Positions 1 to 8,154 are shown, counted from the first letter of the stretch. The stretch is 14,145 bases of DNA from Flavobacteriales bacterium (GCA_016763135.1 JAESUI010000042.1:1-14145); one strand, 5' to 3'. Numbers and translations: made by a program. Notes: a model not told the origin generated them from the letters alone.

Positions 1-963
1 ATTTTTTAATATACTTTTTAGCCCTTTAATATTATATGCTAACTGATTAGCAGTAGTAAATGCCAATAGCGTTTTCTGACTATTGTCATTAACTTTTTTA
101 TTTAAAATAAATGCCCCAAACTCAAAATTAAAATATTCAATTGCAATGTGTTTAAACTCCTTTTTCCACATTTTAATAATTGTCTTCTCTTCATTTCTAA
201 CTCCATCATCAAGCAGTAATATAGAGTTATCGCTCATCTTATCATAAAGTAAAGGTATAACTGGGTATCTAGACAGATCTTGAATGTAGTAAGGAGGACC
301 ATCTACCACTACCATGTCAATAGGGGGAACACTATCTAAGCATGAAATATCATACCAAAACCACTTTTTATTATTGATTTGATGTTCGATTAAAGGAGCG
401 TGAATAATCTCTACATACTGTTCTAAGTGATGTTTTCTAATTAAAGCTTTACTTTTTTCTACATAAAGAATATCGTGTTCTAATGAAAAAACTTTCCCTT
501 GCCCAATCTTTTTTAAACAATATCCAATAATAATAGAAGAAACGCCACTTGAAGCTTCAACAATAAATTGAGATTCTTTTAAAAGAATGGTTTCTGTTAT
601 TTTTTTTAATAAATCAGGAGAAGCAGCCCATCCACCTGTTTCCGGTAAAGGTGTTTTAATTTCTAATGAACTGTATAAAGCAGTTAATATTTCTAATTGT
701 TTATATTTTCCATCAATATCCTTGTTGATACTCGCTTTTAGAGAATTTGTTTTAAGTAAGAAATTAATGTATAAACCTAATGCAATAATTAAATACAATA
801 AGAAATAAGCATACTCCCCTAGATATTGTTGACCATAAACAACAATTACAATATACAATACAATAAAAATAACCAGTGTGGCTAATATATTTTTCTTACC
901 CAATTCCAAGAATAGTTTTTTTAGTTTTTTAATAAGCTTACAAACACGGATAAACATAAGCAT
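1..963 (-). CDS. Membrane-anchored class I SAM-dependent methyltransferase (partial, C-terminus beyond left edge)
   Basis: An uninterrupted minus-strand frame of 321 codons runs from ATG at 963 off the left edge; a second in-frame ATG lies at 957. Residues about 26-43 and 52-70 are hydrophobic and look like two membrane helices. A short basic linker follows, then a Rossmann methyltransferase domain. The motif I equivalent is IVEASSGVSS (134-143), the acidic end of strand 2 is in VFSLEHD (158-164), and strand 4 is MVVVDGPP (217-224), followed by ILLLDDGV (248-255). Together these resemble the Methyltransf_24 type of class I enzyme. The substrate is unknown; the setting next to glycosyltransferases suggests a sugar or lipid-linked glycan near the inner membrane, which is inference. 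It is divergent from the next gene, with about 64-76 bases between them. The stop codon is outside the window. Methyltransferase fold fairly sure, function unknown. Confidence 0.85.
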   Translation of the reverse strand, partial: MLMFIRVCKLIKKLKKLFLELGKKNILATLVIFIVLYIVIVVYGQQYLGEYAYFLLYLIIALGLYINFLLKTNSLKASINKDIDGKYKQLEILTALYSSLEIKTPLPETGGWAASPDLLKKITETILLKESQFIVEASSGVSSIIIGYCLKKIGQGKVFSLEHDILYVEKSKALIRKHHLEQYVEIIHAPLIEHQINNKKWFWYDISCLDSVPPIDMVVVDGPPYYIQDLSRYPVIPLLYDKMSDNSILLLDDGVRNEEKTIIKMWKKEFKHIAIEYFNFEFGAFILNKKVNDNSQKTLLAFTTANQLAYNIKGLKSILKN

Positions 964-1039
964 AAAAATGAAATATGCAATGCAATTTGATTAAAGTTGA
1001 ATAAGCAGGTAAATTCATTATTTCTAATTAAATTCGCCT

Positions 1040-2137
1040 ATCGATACAAAAAAAGCACATATTTTATTAGTTTCAAATGAACCATGGGGTGATATATGGT
1101 TTTCCAAACAGCATTATGCTGCTGAGCTGGCAAAGCTAGGACATCAGGTATATTTCATTAATCCTACAAAGAAATGGAAAATTGCCAACCTATTTTCTTT
1201 TGGCATAAGCACTTCGGTTGTCAATAAGAATCTTTCTATTCTTTCTTATAAGAATAATTTTCCTCAAGGAAAGCTTTCCCGATTCTTCACTCCTATAAAC
1301 GACTTCTTTAATTGTATAAAAATTAAGGGTTATCTTCCTCAAAATACGAATCGTATAATTTGGTGGAAATTTGACCCTTATCGTTTTTTAAGTACATTTC
1401 CAATAAATAAAGTAAAGAAAATTTATCATGTGGTCGACCCCCACTTGCATTTATGGCAAAATAAAATTCAGGCAAAAAATGTAGACTTAATTATTTGTAG
1501 CAGTAATAAATATTCATCTTATTATAAGGGAATTAACTGTAACCATGTTTTAGAAATACCACATGGCGTTTCTGATGATGAATTTAAGCTAAATTCGACT
1601 AAAGTTAACGCAATTAAAAACCAATATGGAAAATTTGTTATACTAATTGGCACTATTGCTAGTAATGTAGCTATTAAATTATTGAAAGAAATTGCTTTGA
1701 AAAAAATTAATCTTCTCATTATAGGCTCTGAAACAATTAGGAATGAAGAATGGGCGGCTTTAAAAGAACTTGATCACATCCATTATTTAGGAATTCTAAA
1801 TGCTAAAGAACTCAACAACTATATTGCTGCATCACAAGCAGGGTTAATATCTTATCAATTTATTCCCAAAATAAATCAAGTCGCTAGAACGCCTTTGAAG
1901 GCCCTCAATTATCTGGCTCAATATAAACCTATTATTACATCTATAGATGCCGAAATAGAAGAATTAAAAAACCATGGTATATATAGGGCCAAAAACGTTA
2001 AAGAATACGTATCCTTGGTTGATGAGGCTATTAATTCAACCTTAGATCTCAATATAGAAAAGGTTAATCAATACCTAGAAAATCATAAATATCCTATTTT
2101 AATAAATACCATTCTAAATCAATTTGATAAAAGTTAA
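1040..2137 (+). CDS. GT-B glycosyltransferase (GT1/GT4-like), start codon unresolved
   Basis: The reading frame is open from 1028 (stop at 1025-1027) to TAA at 2135-2137 and has strong glycosyltransferase character throughout. Counting from codon 1040, residues 7-16 read HILLVSNEPW, a typical first beta strand and loop of a GT-B N-terminal domain. Then come VDLIICSS (148-155), a domain-boundary HGVSDD (175-180), a C-terminal Rossmann strand KFVILIGT, and RTPLKALNYLA (283-293), which corresponds to the nucleotide-sugar binding region. The first ATG, GTG or TTG in frame is GTG at 1430, which would remove about 130 conserved N-terminal residues. I used ATC at 1040 because it would give M-D-T-K-K-A-H-I-L-L-V, a natural N-terminus; ATT at 1061 is another option. 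The gene may use a rare start, carry a start mutation, or be dead. Donor and acceptor are unknown. Confidence 0.7.
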   Translation: MDTKKAHILLVSNEPWGDIWFSKQHYAAELAKLGHQVYFINPTKKWKIANLFSFGISTSVVNKNLSILSYKNNFPQGKLSRFFTPINDFFNCIKIKGYLPQNTNRIIWWKFDPYRFLSTFPINKVKKIYHVVDPHLHLWQNKIQAKNVDLIICSSNKYSSYYKGINCNHVLEIPHGVSDDEFKLNSTKVNAIKNQYGKFVILIGTIASNVAIKLLKEIALKKINLLIIGSETIRNEEWAALKELDHIHYLGILNAKELNNYIAASQAGLISYQFIPKINQVARTPLKALNYLAQYKPIITSIDAEIEELKNHGIYRAKNVKEYVSLVDEAINSTLDLNIEKVNQYLENHKYPILINTILNQFDKS

Positions 2138-2322
2138 AAAGGGTAAAATCAACCAATATAATCTCCATTTCAATTCATATATTCTATCCAATTAAAATCA
2201 TATTTGGATGTATAAACCTAAAGTTTCAGAAAGGTGTTTAAAAATAATAAGAGATTTACTATAATTATTTGTTGTGCAGAAAAGATATAGTTATTAATTT
2301 AGGGCCTATTCTAACTAATAAT

Positions 2323-2330
2323 TACTTTCG
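2323..2330 (+). promoter_or_regulatory. Possible Bacteroidota -7 promoter element
   Basis: TACTTTCG differs at one position from the Bacteroidota -7 consensus TAnnTTTG and sits 35 bases before the ATG at 2365, in a 227-base non-coding gap. No clear -33 TTG element was found. It is the best candidate for the promoter of the glycosyltransferase series, but weak on its own. The rest of the gap (2138-2364) shows no hairpin terminator and no supportable gene. Confidence 0.25.
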
Positions 2331-2364
2331 CAAATGAATTTTTCCCTTTAGAATTAACTTGTTA

Positions 2365-3303
2365 ATGATAACTATACTAACAGAACCTAGCTTTAATACT
2401 TCTTATGCTTCACTAAAAAGTATTAAGACTTTTATTAAAAGTAAAATCTTCAACATTTCCTTACCAAAATATGCGGGTCATTATGCAGTTGTTAGGAGTT
2501 TATTGAATGGTTTAGATAAAAATAAACAAGCCTATAACTACAACCCAACAAAGACTTCAAAAATTGCTAGCCATGTTCATGTGTTGGCCGGAGTTAACAC
2601 ATTAAAGGCCGCAATTCAATTAAAACAACAAGGTAAAATCAGTCGATTAACGGCAGGACCAAACATCGTCATTTCTTCTGCCGATGAAAATGGTATCATT
2701 GGATCAAAAGAAATAGATAGATACTTAGTAAATTCCGATTGGACAATTTCAGCCTACTTATTAGATAATCCTAAATTAATAAATAAAATTGATAAATGGG
2801 CCGCAGGAATTGACGCGAAAAAATGGGATATAAAAAAAATAGAATCAAATAAATCTGTTGCTGTTTTTTATAACAAAAGGCCAGAACACCATCTTTATGA
2901 ATATTGCAAGAGAAAAGCTATTGAGCAAGGATTTGAGGTTGTTGAGATTATATGTGGTTCTTTTACTCATCAAGAACTTAAAAATGCTTTGCAAGAAGCT
3001 TCAGTAGTTGTTTATTTTGTTGAACAAGAATCTCAAGGAATTGCGTTGCAAGAAATATGGGCAACTAATACACCTACATTGGTATGGAATCCTGAAGTTT
3101 GGATGTATAAAAATGTAAATTATGCCTGTACATCAGCACCTTATTTAACGGATAAAACAGGAGCTTTTTTTAAAACGAATAAAGATTTTGATTTATTAAT
3201 TCAAAAACCACTATCTTCAAATTTCGAACCTAGAAAATGGGTTTTAGAAAATATGACAGACGAAATTTGTGCAAAAAATTTTATAGCTAAAGCAACGATA
3301 TAA
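2365..3303 (+). CDS. Glycosyltransferase-like protein, family unclear
   Basis: A 312-residue protein if started at ATG 2365; a TTG two codons earlier (2359) would also be in frame, but the ATG places MITILTEPS at the N-terminus. The C-terminal half looks like a GT-B nucleotide-sugar binding domain: a strand KSVAVFYNKR (163-172), a strand SVVVYFVEQ (213-221), and then ESQGIALQE (222-230), which resembles the E-x7-E signature, followed by NTPTLVW. The N-terminal half contains HVHVLAGVNTL (70-80) and LTAGPNIVISSA (95-106). No membrane segments. It begins the compact gene series and overlaps the following methyltransferase gene by one base (TAATG), so the two are probably co-translated. A role in sugar transfer is inferred from the C-terminal signature and the neighbours; donor and acceptor unknown. 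Confidence 0.8.
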   Translation: MITILTEPSFNTSYASLKSIKTFIKSKIFNISLPKYAGHYAVVRSLLNGLDKNKQAYNYNPTKTSKIASHVHVLAGVNTLKAAIQLKQQGKISRLTAGPNIVISSADENGIIGSKEIDRYLVNSDWTISAYLLDNPKLINKIDKWAAGIDAKKWDIKKIESNKSVAVFYNKRPEHHLYEYCKRKAIEQGFEVVEIICGSFTHQELKNALQEASVVVYFVEQESQGIALQEIWATNTPTLVWNPEVWMYKNVNYACTSAPYLTDKTGAFFKTNKDFDLLIQKPLSSNFEPRKWVLENMTDEICAKNFIAKATI

Positions 3304-3983
3304 TGGCATTTAAGGATAAATTAATATACAAACTATTTGGAGCAAAACTGACTTATTCTCAATGTGGTGAAGATATTATCATCGATCATATTCTCAAAAA
3401 TATTTTAAAGCTAGATGTCATTGACTACCTTGATATCGGCACCAATCATCCCAGGCATTCAAATAATACCTATAAATTTTACGAACAAGGGTATTCAGGA
3501 GTTTGTATAGAGCCAAATCCCGATCTGGTCAAATTAATCCGTAAAGAAAGGCCGAGAGATAAATGTTTAAATATAGGCGTAAGTTTAAATGAGGATAGTC
3601 AAACTGATTTTTTTATTATGAACCCTCACACGTTAAGCACTTTTTCGGAGAAAGACGCTCGAGAATTTGAAAAAGAGGGTACTCACACTATTTCAAAAAT
3701 CATAAAAGTAAAATTATCAACCATCAATAGTATTATTAGTGAAAATTTTGAGAAATGTCCGGATGTTATATCTATTGATGTAGAGGGACTAAATGAAGAG
3801 ATAGCACTCTCTTTCGATTTTAATCGCTACCGACCAAAAATATTTTGCATAGAAACCATTACCTATTCCGATAAAAATGAAGGCAAACGTCTCAATAGTA
3901 TTATTGATTATTTACTTAACAATAATTACAAACTATACGCTGACACAAACATTAATTCCATTTTCTTGGATAATAAGTACTAA
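3303..3983 (+). CDS. FkbM family methyltransferase
   Basis: A 226-residue class I SAM-dependent methyltransferase of the FkbM type, an O-methyltransferase family common in glycan and polyketide clusters. Visible signatures: YSQCGED (18-24), the typical FkbM opening; SAM-binding motif I YLDIGTNHP (42-50); CIEPNPD (68-74) with the acidic residue expected to contact the SAM ribose; ISIDVEGLNEE (156-166), the characteristic I-D-x-E-G block; and IFCIET (180-185). Length is normal for the compact members of the family. The start ATG overlaps the previous stop codon by one base. The stop codon is followed immediately by the ATG of the acyltransferase remnant. Likely role: O-methylation of a sugar or substituent in the repeat unit (inference). 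Confidence 0.92.
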   Translation: MAFKDKLIYKLFGAKLTYSQCGEDIIIDHILKNILKLDVIDYLDIGTNHPRHSNNTYKFYEQGYSGVCIEPNPDLVKLIRKERPRDKCLNIGVSLNEDSQTDFFIMNPHTLSTFSEKDAREFEKEGTHTISKIIKVKLSTINSIISENFEKCPDVISIDVEGLNEEIALSFDFNRYRPKIFCIETITYSDKNEGKRLNSIIDYLLNNNYKLYADTNINSIFLDNKY

Positions 3984-4133
3984 ATGCCTGAGGGGGAAAA
4001 AATTTATTTCAAGAATCTTGATACAATACGGTTTATTGCTGCGCTATTAGTCTACTTACATCATGGAATATTAAATAATAAAGAAATTTTAATAGCGCTT
4101 CAATATAAGGTTGAGAAAATGCGGTTAAACTAA
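3984..4133 (+). pseudogene. Remnant of an acyltransferase family 3 (OafA-like) gene
   Basis: A 49-codon frame starts directly after the FkbM stop codon and ends at TAA 4131-4133. Residues 11-29 read NLDTIRFIAALLVYLHHGI. This is the typical first membrane helix of Acyl_transf_3 O-acyltransferases, a family normally of about 330-400 residues, and includes the histidine pair seen at the end of that helix. After it the frame does not continue as the family does. The last 17 residues (KEILIAL, then QYKVEKMRLN) resemble the short basic tail after the last helix of such proteins. The simplest reading is a large in-frame internal deletion that left both ends of the gene. It is too short to be an active transferase. 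A functional small membrane peptide cannot be excluded but has no support. Confidence 0.7.
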
Positions 4134-4149
4134 AATATATCAAAAAAGT

Positions 4150-4986
4150 ATGATTATTGTAAAACTAATGGGGGGACTAGGTAATCAAATGTTTCAACAC
4201 GCTTATACGATACTTATTTCAAATCAGTATAAAGGTAAAATAATACAAGATTTATCTTTTTATTACGCTAAGCTTAAAAAAAATACAACCCCTAGATTAT
4301 ACTTATTAAATAAGTTTAACATACAAGCTTATCCTTTTGTTAAAAAAAATATTTATGATACAGCCTTTAAATCCTTCTCAAAAATAGGAGTTACAAAGTA
4401 CCTCAACGATGATTCTTTTTCTGACCCACTCAACCACCCCTTTACATATCTAGATGGTTACTGGCAGAGATTTGACTACTTAGAAAAAATTAGAGATATA
4501 CTTTTATCTGATTTTAAATTAATTAATGAAGATGCCATTAAAAAACATAAACACTATAATGCAATTATAAAAAATAATTCCGTAGCTATACACATTAGAA
4601 GGGGGGATTATGTAAGCAGTGACAAAACATCAAAAATTCATGGATTATGTGATCTTGATTATTATAAAAATGCTATAAAATTAACCTCAGAAAAAGTGTT
4701 AAATCCTCATTTCTTTATCTTTAGTGACGATTATCAATGGATTAATGATAATTTTTCATTTCTCGATAATAAAGAAATCATTAGTCCAAATGATAGTAAC
4801 CCTGAGGAAGATTTAATTCTTATGTCAAAATGCGCTAATTTTATTATTGCAAACAGCAGTTATAGCTGGTGGGCCGCATGGCTTGCGACCAACCCTAATA
4901 AAATGGTGATTTCTCCAAAAAAGTGGGTTAACGACTCATCACACTCTACAAACAATTTAATACCTAAAAACTGGATATCCTTGTGA
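4150..4986 (+). CDS. Glycosyltransferase family 11, probable alpha-1,2-fucosyltransferase
   Basis: A 278-residue GT11 protein, the usual size for bacterial alpha-1,2-fucosyltransferases, which transfer L-fucose from GDP-fucose to a galactose or similar acceptor. Signatures: GGLGNQMFQ (8-16), DGYWQ (102-106), the GDP-fucose binding HIRRGDY (148-154), FSDD (191-194), and NSSYSWWAAWL (235-245), the last conserved block of the family. Predicted to be cytoplasmic, with no membrane segment. ATG 4150 is chosen because it directly precedes the family N-terminal strand IIVKLMGGLGNQ. The gene follows the acyltransferase remnant after 16 bases and overlaps the following GT2 gene by GTGA. It implies that the glycan contains fucose or a related GDP-6-deoxyhexose. 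The GDP-fucose synthesis genes are not in this window. Linkage is inferred from the family. Confidence 0.95.
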   Translation: MIIVKLMGGLGNQMFQHAYTILISNQYKGKIIQDLSFYYAKLKKNTTPRLYLLNKFNIQAYPFVKKNIYDTAFKSFSKIGVTKYLNDDSFSDPLNHPFTYLDGYWQRFDYLEKIRDILLSDFKLINEDAIKKHKHYNAIIKNNSVAIHIRRGDYVSSDKTSKIHGLCDLDYYKNAIKLTSEKVLNPHFFIFSDDYQWINDNFSFLDNKEIISPNDSNPEEDLILMSKCANFIIANSSYSWWAAWLATNPNKMVISPKKWVNDSSHSTNNLIPKNWISL

Positions 4987-5846
4987 AGTTAGTCTCTGTT
5001 ATCATACCATTATACAATACTGAAAGATATATTAAAGAAACTGTTGTTTCTGTTTTAAACCAAACTTATAAAAATTTAGAGTTAATTATTATCGATGATG
5101 GCTCTACCGATAACTCATATCAGATAGTGTCAGAATTATCGAATGGAGATGATAGAGTTCATATTATTCAACAACAAAATATGGGAGTTTCTGTTGCACG
5201 TAATAAAGGAATTGAAATAGCTAAAGGTGATTATATATTCTTTTTAGATTCAGATGATGTTTGGCTGCCAAAAAATATTGAATTAAAAGTTGAAATTTTT
5301 AAAAATTTCAATACTGTTGATTGGCTATTTGGGAGTATTGGGATGATAGATAAAAATAGTAATACGCTAAACTCAATCATAAAAGGGTCCGATCGTAATA
5401 TCTTAAATTCATTACTTGAATGGAATGGAGATGTTATTACAACTCCAAGTTCCATTTGTGTAAAAAAAGAATGTTTAAGTAATATAACATTTGATCAAAA
5501 CCTATCTACAGCTGCTGATCAAGATTTTGCTATCCAATTAGCAGCTACATATATAGGGAAATACATGAACGAACCCATTGTTTTATATCGTGTACTCCCA
5601 GACAGTATGAGTAGAAACATAGAACTAATGGAAAAAGATCATATTTATGTTTTTAAAAAAGCAGCAAAAAATAACCTATTTACAAATTTTTGGTTCAAAC
5701 AAAAATGTTTTAGTAATTTGTATTGGATTTTAGCAGGTAGTTGGTGGAAAAATGAAAACAATAAGTCCAGAGGCTTGTATTTTATTTTCTTAGCCCTTTT
5801 AATTAATCCAATATCAATATTCCGATTTATAAATTCTAAACCGTGA
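4983..5846 (+). CDS. Glycosyltransferase family 2
   Basis: A 287-residue GT-A fold glycosyltransferase. The N-terminal 100 residues are classical GT2: VSVIIPLYN (4-12), SVLNQTYKNLELIIIDDGS (23-41) with the UDP-contacting DDG, GVSVARNKG (68-76), and the metal-binding DSDD (89-92). A later ADQDF supplies the usual acidic catalytic region. The C-terminal 50 residues (YFIFLALLINPISIF) are hydrophobic and may lie on the membrane surface. The start is GTG at 4983, which overlaps the stop of the fucosyltransferase gene as GTGA; no better start is available before the conserved VSVIIP strand. Donor and acceptor cannot be read from the sequence. Presumed to act in repeat-unit assembly at the cytoplasmic face. 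Confidence 0.95.
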   Translation: MKLVSVIIPLYNTERYIKETVVSVLNQTYKNLELIIIDDGSTDNSYQIVSELSNGDDRVHIIQQQNMGVSVARNKGIEIAKGDYIFFLDSDDVWLPKNIELKVEIFKNFNTVDWLFGSIGMIDKNSNTLNSIIKGSDRNILNSLLEWNGDVITTPSSICVKKECLSNITFDQNLSTAADQDFAIQLAATYIGKYMNEPIVLYRVLPDSMSRNIELMEKDHIYVFKKAAKNNLFTNFWFKQKCFSNLYWILAGSWWKNENNKSRGLYFIFLALLINPISIFRFINSKP

Positions 5847-7051
5847 AAAGCATTTTAATACTTACATATTGGAGTTATAAAAATGCTTTAATTCAGACGT
5901 ATACACTGCCTTATGTCCGTATTATCAAAAAAAACCTTGGCAATTCTAGCCGTGTTTTTTTACTAACACTGGAACAGGATTTTTTCAAAATGACCGACAA
6001 AGAATGGGCGTTAGAAAAAAATAAATTAGCTGAAGAAAATATTATTCTAATTCGCTTTAAGTATGATTATTTTGGGTTAAAAATGGTCCTAAGGGTTGTT
6101 TTTCTTTTGTTCACTTTAATTAAAATTATAAAAAAAGAGAAAATAAGCGTTATCCATGCTTGGTGTACACCAGCGGGAGCAATAGGATACCTACTATCTA
6201 TTATCACTTCAAAACCTCTAATAATTGACAGTTACGAGCCTCATGCTGAATCTATGGTTGAAAATGGAACCTGGAGCAGGTCTAATTTTAAATTTAAAAT
6301 TCTCTTTTGGCTAGAAAAAAAACAAAGTCAGAAAGCAAAAACAGTTATTGCCCTCACCAAAGGAATGAAAGAATACGCTAAAACAAAGTATAATGCAACA
6401 TTTACTAACTATTATGTTAAACCAGCATTAGTTAATTTAGATCAATTCAAATGGAATATAGATTTATATGAAAAACGTAGAAAAAAACAAAATTTAGATG
6501 GAAAAATTGTTTGTGTTTATGCTGGAAAATTGGGAGGCATTTATTTAAATGAAGAAGTTTTTGATTTTTTTAAAGTAGCGAGTGACTTTTGGGGCGAAAA
6601 ATTGCAAATATTTTTATTAACTGATAAAAATATTGATGAAGTAAATACATTAATCCAACAAAAGAATATTCCCAGCAATTGTATTAAAACCCTTTTTGTT
6701 CCTTTCAAAGAAATTCATAATTACTATCAAATAGCTGATTTTGCTATTAACCCTGTTAAGCCAGTACCTTCTAAAAAGTATTGTACTTCCATTAAAGATG
6801 GGGAGTATTGGGCTATGGGATTACCTATTGTTATTACAAAAAATATTTCTGATGACTCTAAAATTATTGAAGAAGAAGATATAGGATATGTATTAAAAAA
6901 ATTAACTTCAGACGAATATAATAACGCCTGTATTAAAATTCAAAATCTAATAAAGGATAAAAGATTAATTCATCAAAAGATTAGAGCCATAGCAACAAAG
7001 TATCGTAATTTTGAAATTGCTAACGAAATTTACAAAAAAATATATAATTAG
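5843..7051 (+). CDS. Glycosyltransferase, GT4-like (GT-B fold)
   Basis: A 402-residue GT-B glycosyltransferase. The N-terminal domain begins MKSILILTYWSYKNA. A hydrophobic stretch at about 82-95 precedes IHAWCTPAGAIGYLLS (104-119), and IDSYEPHAESMV (128-139) is a distinctive conserved block. The C-terminal domain starts with VYAGKLGGIY (225-234). It has CTSIKDGEYWAMGLPIV (314-330) where family-4 enzymes carry the donor-binding E-x7-E helix; here only one glutamate of the pair is obvious. Start is GTG at 5843, overlapping the previous stop as GTGA, the same junction as one gene earlier. The next gene follows after 20 bases. Donor unknown. Confidence 0.9.
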   Translation: MKSILILTYWSYKNALIQTYTLPYVRIIKKNLGNSSRVFLLTLEQDFFKMTDKEWALEKNKLAEENIILIRFKYDYFGLKMVLRVVFLLFTLIKIIKKEKISVIHAWCTPAGAIGYLLSIITSKPLIIDSYEPHAESMVENGTWSRSNFKFKILFWLEKKQSQKAKTVIALTKGMKEYAKTKYNATFTNYYVKPALVNLDQFKWNIDLYEKRRKKQNLDGKIVCVYAGKLGGIYLNEEVFDFFKVASDFWGEKLQIFLLTDKNIDEVNTLIQQKNIPSNCIKTLFVPFKEIHNYYQIADFAINPVKPVPSKKYCTSIKDGEYWAMGLPIVITKNISDDSKIIEEEDIGYVLKKLTSDEYNNACIKIQNLIKDKRLIHQKIRAIATKYRNFEIANEIYKKIYN

Positions 7052-7071
7052 AAATTGCTAATAAATCGTCA

Positions 7072-8154
7072 ATGCGTAAAGAAATAGCATTTATAATACC
7101 TTATCCTATTGGTTTAGCTCCTAGTCAACGATTTCGATTTGAGCAATATTCCAACTTTTTAGAAGAAAGCTATAAACTATCATTTTTCCCTTTTCTAACT
7201 AAAAATGATTTTAAGCTTTTATACCAACCAAGAAAATATTTTTATAAAAGTTGGATTATTGTAAAAGGCTTTCTTAAACGACTAATTCTAATGTTCCAAC
7301 TAAGGGGGTATTCCATTGTTTTTATACACAGAGAAGCAAGCCCTATTGGCCCACCTATATTTGAATGGATAATACATAAAATACTCAAAAAGAAAATAAT
7401 TTATGATTTTGATGATGCAATATGGCTAAAAAACACCTCTACTTCCAACAGGTTGATTTCAACTATTAAAAGACATTCTAAAGTATCTTCAATCTGTAAG
7501 TGGTCTTCATTAGTAATGTGCGGAAATCATTTTCTAATGGATTATGCAAAAAAATATACTAAGAATGTTATTTATCTACCTACAACAATAGACACAGTAA
7601 ACGTCCATAATCAAGTTAAAAATCAAGTTGAAGGTATCACTACTATAGGATGGACAGGAACTCACTCCACTATTAAATATTTATATGATATAGAATCTTT
7701 ATTAGTTAAATTACAAAACCAAATCAATTTTCGTTTTGTAGTTATATCTAATAAAGATCCTTTTTTTAAAGATTTAAAATATGAATATAAATCTTGGATA
7801 AAAGAAACCGAAATAAATGATTTATTACAGTTTGACATTGGAATTATGCCTCTTTTAAATGATGAGTGGGCAAATGGAAAATGTGGTTTTAAAGCATTGC
7901 AATATATGTCCTTAGGAATTCCTTGTGTTATTTCACCTGTAGGGGTTAATATTAAAATTATTCAAAATGGATTTAATGGATTTTTGGTAGAGAATGAAAA
8001 CGAATGGAAAGGAAAGTTAACTGCACTAATTAAATCGAAAGAACTAAGAACTACAATAGGCCTCGCAGGGAAAGAAACTGTTTTAAACAATTATTCCGTT
8101 AAATCTACTAAGAACCTCTATTTAACTTGTTTTAATCAGGTAATTAATGGTTAA
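7072..8154 (+). CDS. Glycosyltransferase, GT4 family (GT-B fold)
   Basis: A 360-residue GT-B glycosyltransferase. Signatures: APSQRFRFEQY (16-26), HREASPIGPPIFEW (86-99) and YDFDDAIWL (111-119) in the N-terminal acceptor domain. The C-terminal domain has GWTGTHST (193-200), the usual start of the donor-binding half, then GIMPLLNDEWANGKCGFKA (257-275) and LQYMSLGIPCV (276-286). This set, with F-D-D-A-I-W and K-C-x-F-K-x-x-Q-Y-M, is characteristic of a GT4 subgroup often found in bacterial surface-polysaccharide clusters. Start is ATG 7072, 20 bases after the previous stop. It is the last gene of the plus-strand series and its TAA overlaps the stop of the convergent membrane-protein gene by 4 bases. 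Sugar specificity unknown. Confidence 0.93.
   Translation: MRKEIAFIIPYPIGLAPSQRFRFEQYSNFLEESYKLSFFPFLTKNDFKLLYQPRKYFYKSWIIVKGFLKRLILMFQLRGYSIVFIHREASPIGPPIFEWIIHKILKKKIIYDFDDAIWLKNTSTSNRLISTIKRHSKVSSICKWSSLVMCGNHFLMDYAKKYTKNVIYLPTTIDTVNVHNQVKNQVEGITTIGWTGTHSTIKYLYDIESLLVKLQNQINFRFVVISNKDPFFKDLKYEYKSWIKETEINDLLQFDIGIMPLLNDEWANGKCGFKALQYMSLGIPCVISPVGVNIKIIQNGFNGFLVENENEWKGKLTALIKSKELRTTIGLAGKETVLNNYSVKSTKNLYLTCFNQVING

Noticed and set aside
587..808. 73-codon plus-strand frame
   Set aside because: Lies wholly inside the minus-strand methyltransferase frame, which has the SAM-binding motifs; the plus-strand translation shows no recognisable features.
976..985. TGCAA repeated twice in the gap between the divergent first genes
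   Set aside because: Two 5-base copies are too little to call a repeat or binding site.
1522..1719. 65-codon minus-strand frame
   Set aside because: Antisense shadow of the start-less glycosyltransferase.
2209..2263. Short frame starting M-Y-K-P-K-V in the gap after the first glycosyltransferase
   Set aside because: About 18 codons, no recognisable similarity, no reason to treat it as a gene or remnant.
2241..2270. AAATAAT and ATTATTT as a possible terminator stem
   Set aside because: Only seven A/T pairs with a 15-base loop, expected by chance in such AT-rich DNA, and no GC-rich stem or T-run.
5231..5455. 74-codon minus-strand frame
   Set aside because: Antisense shadow of the GT2 gene, which has complete family motifs.
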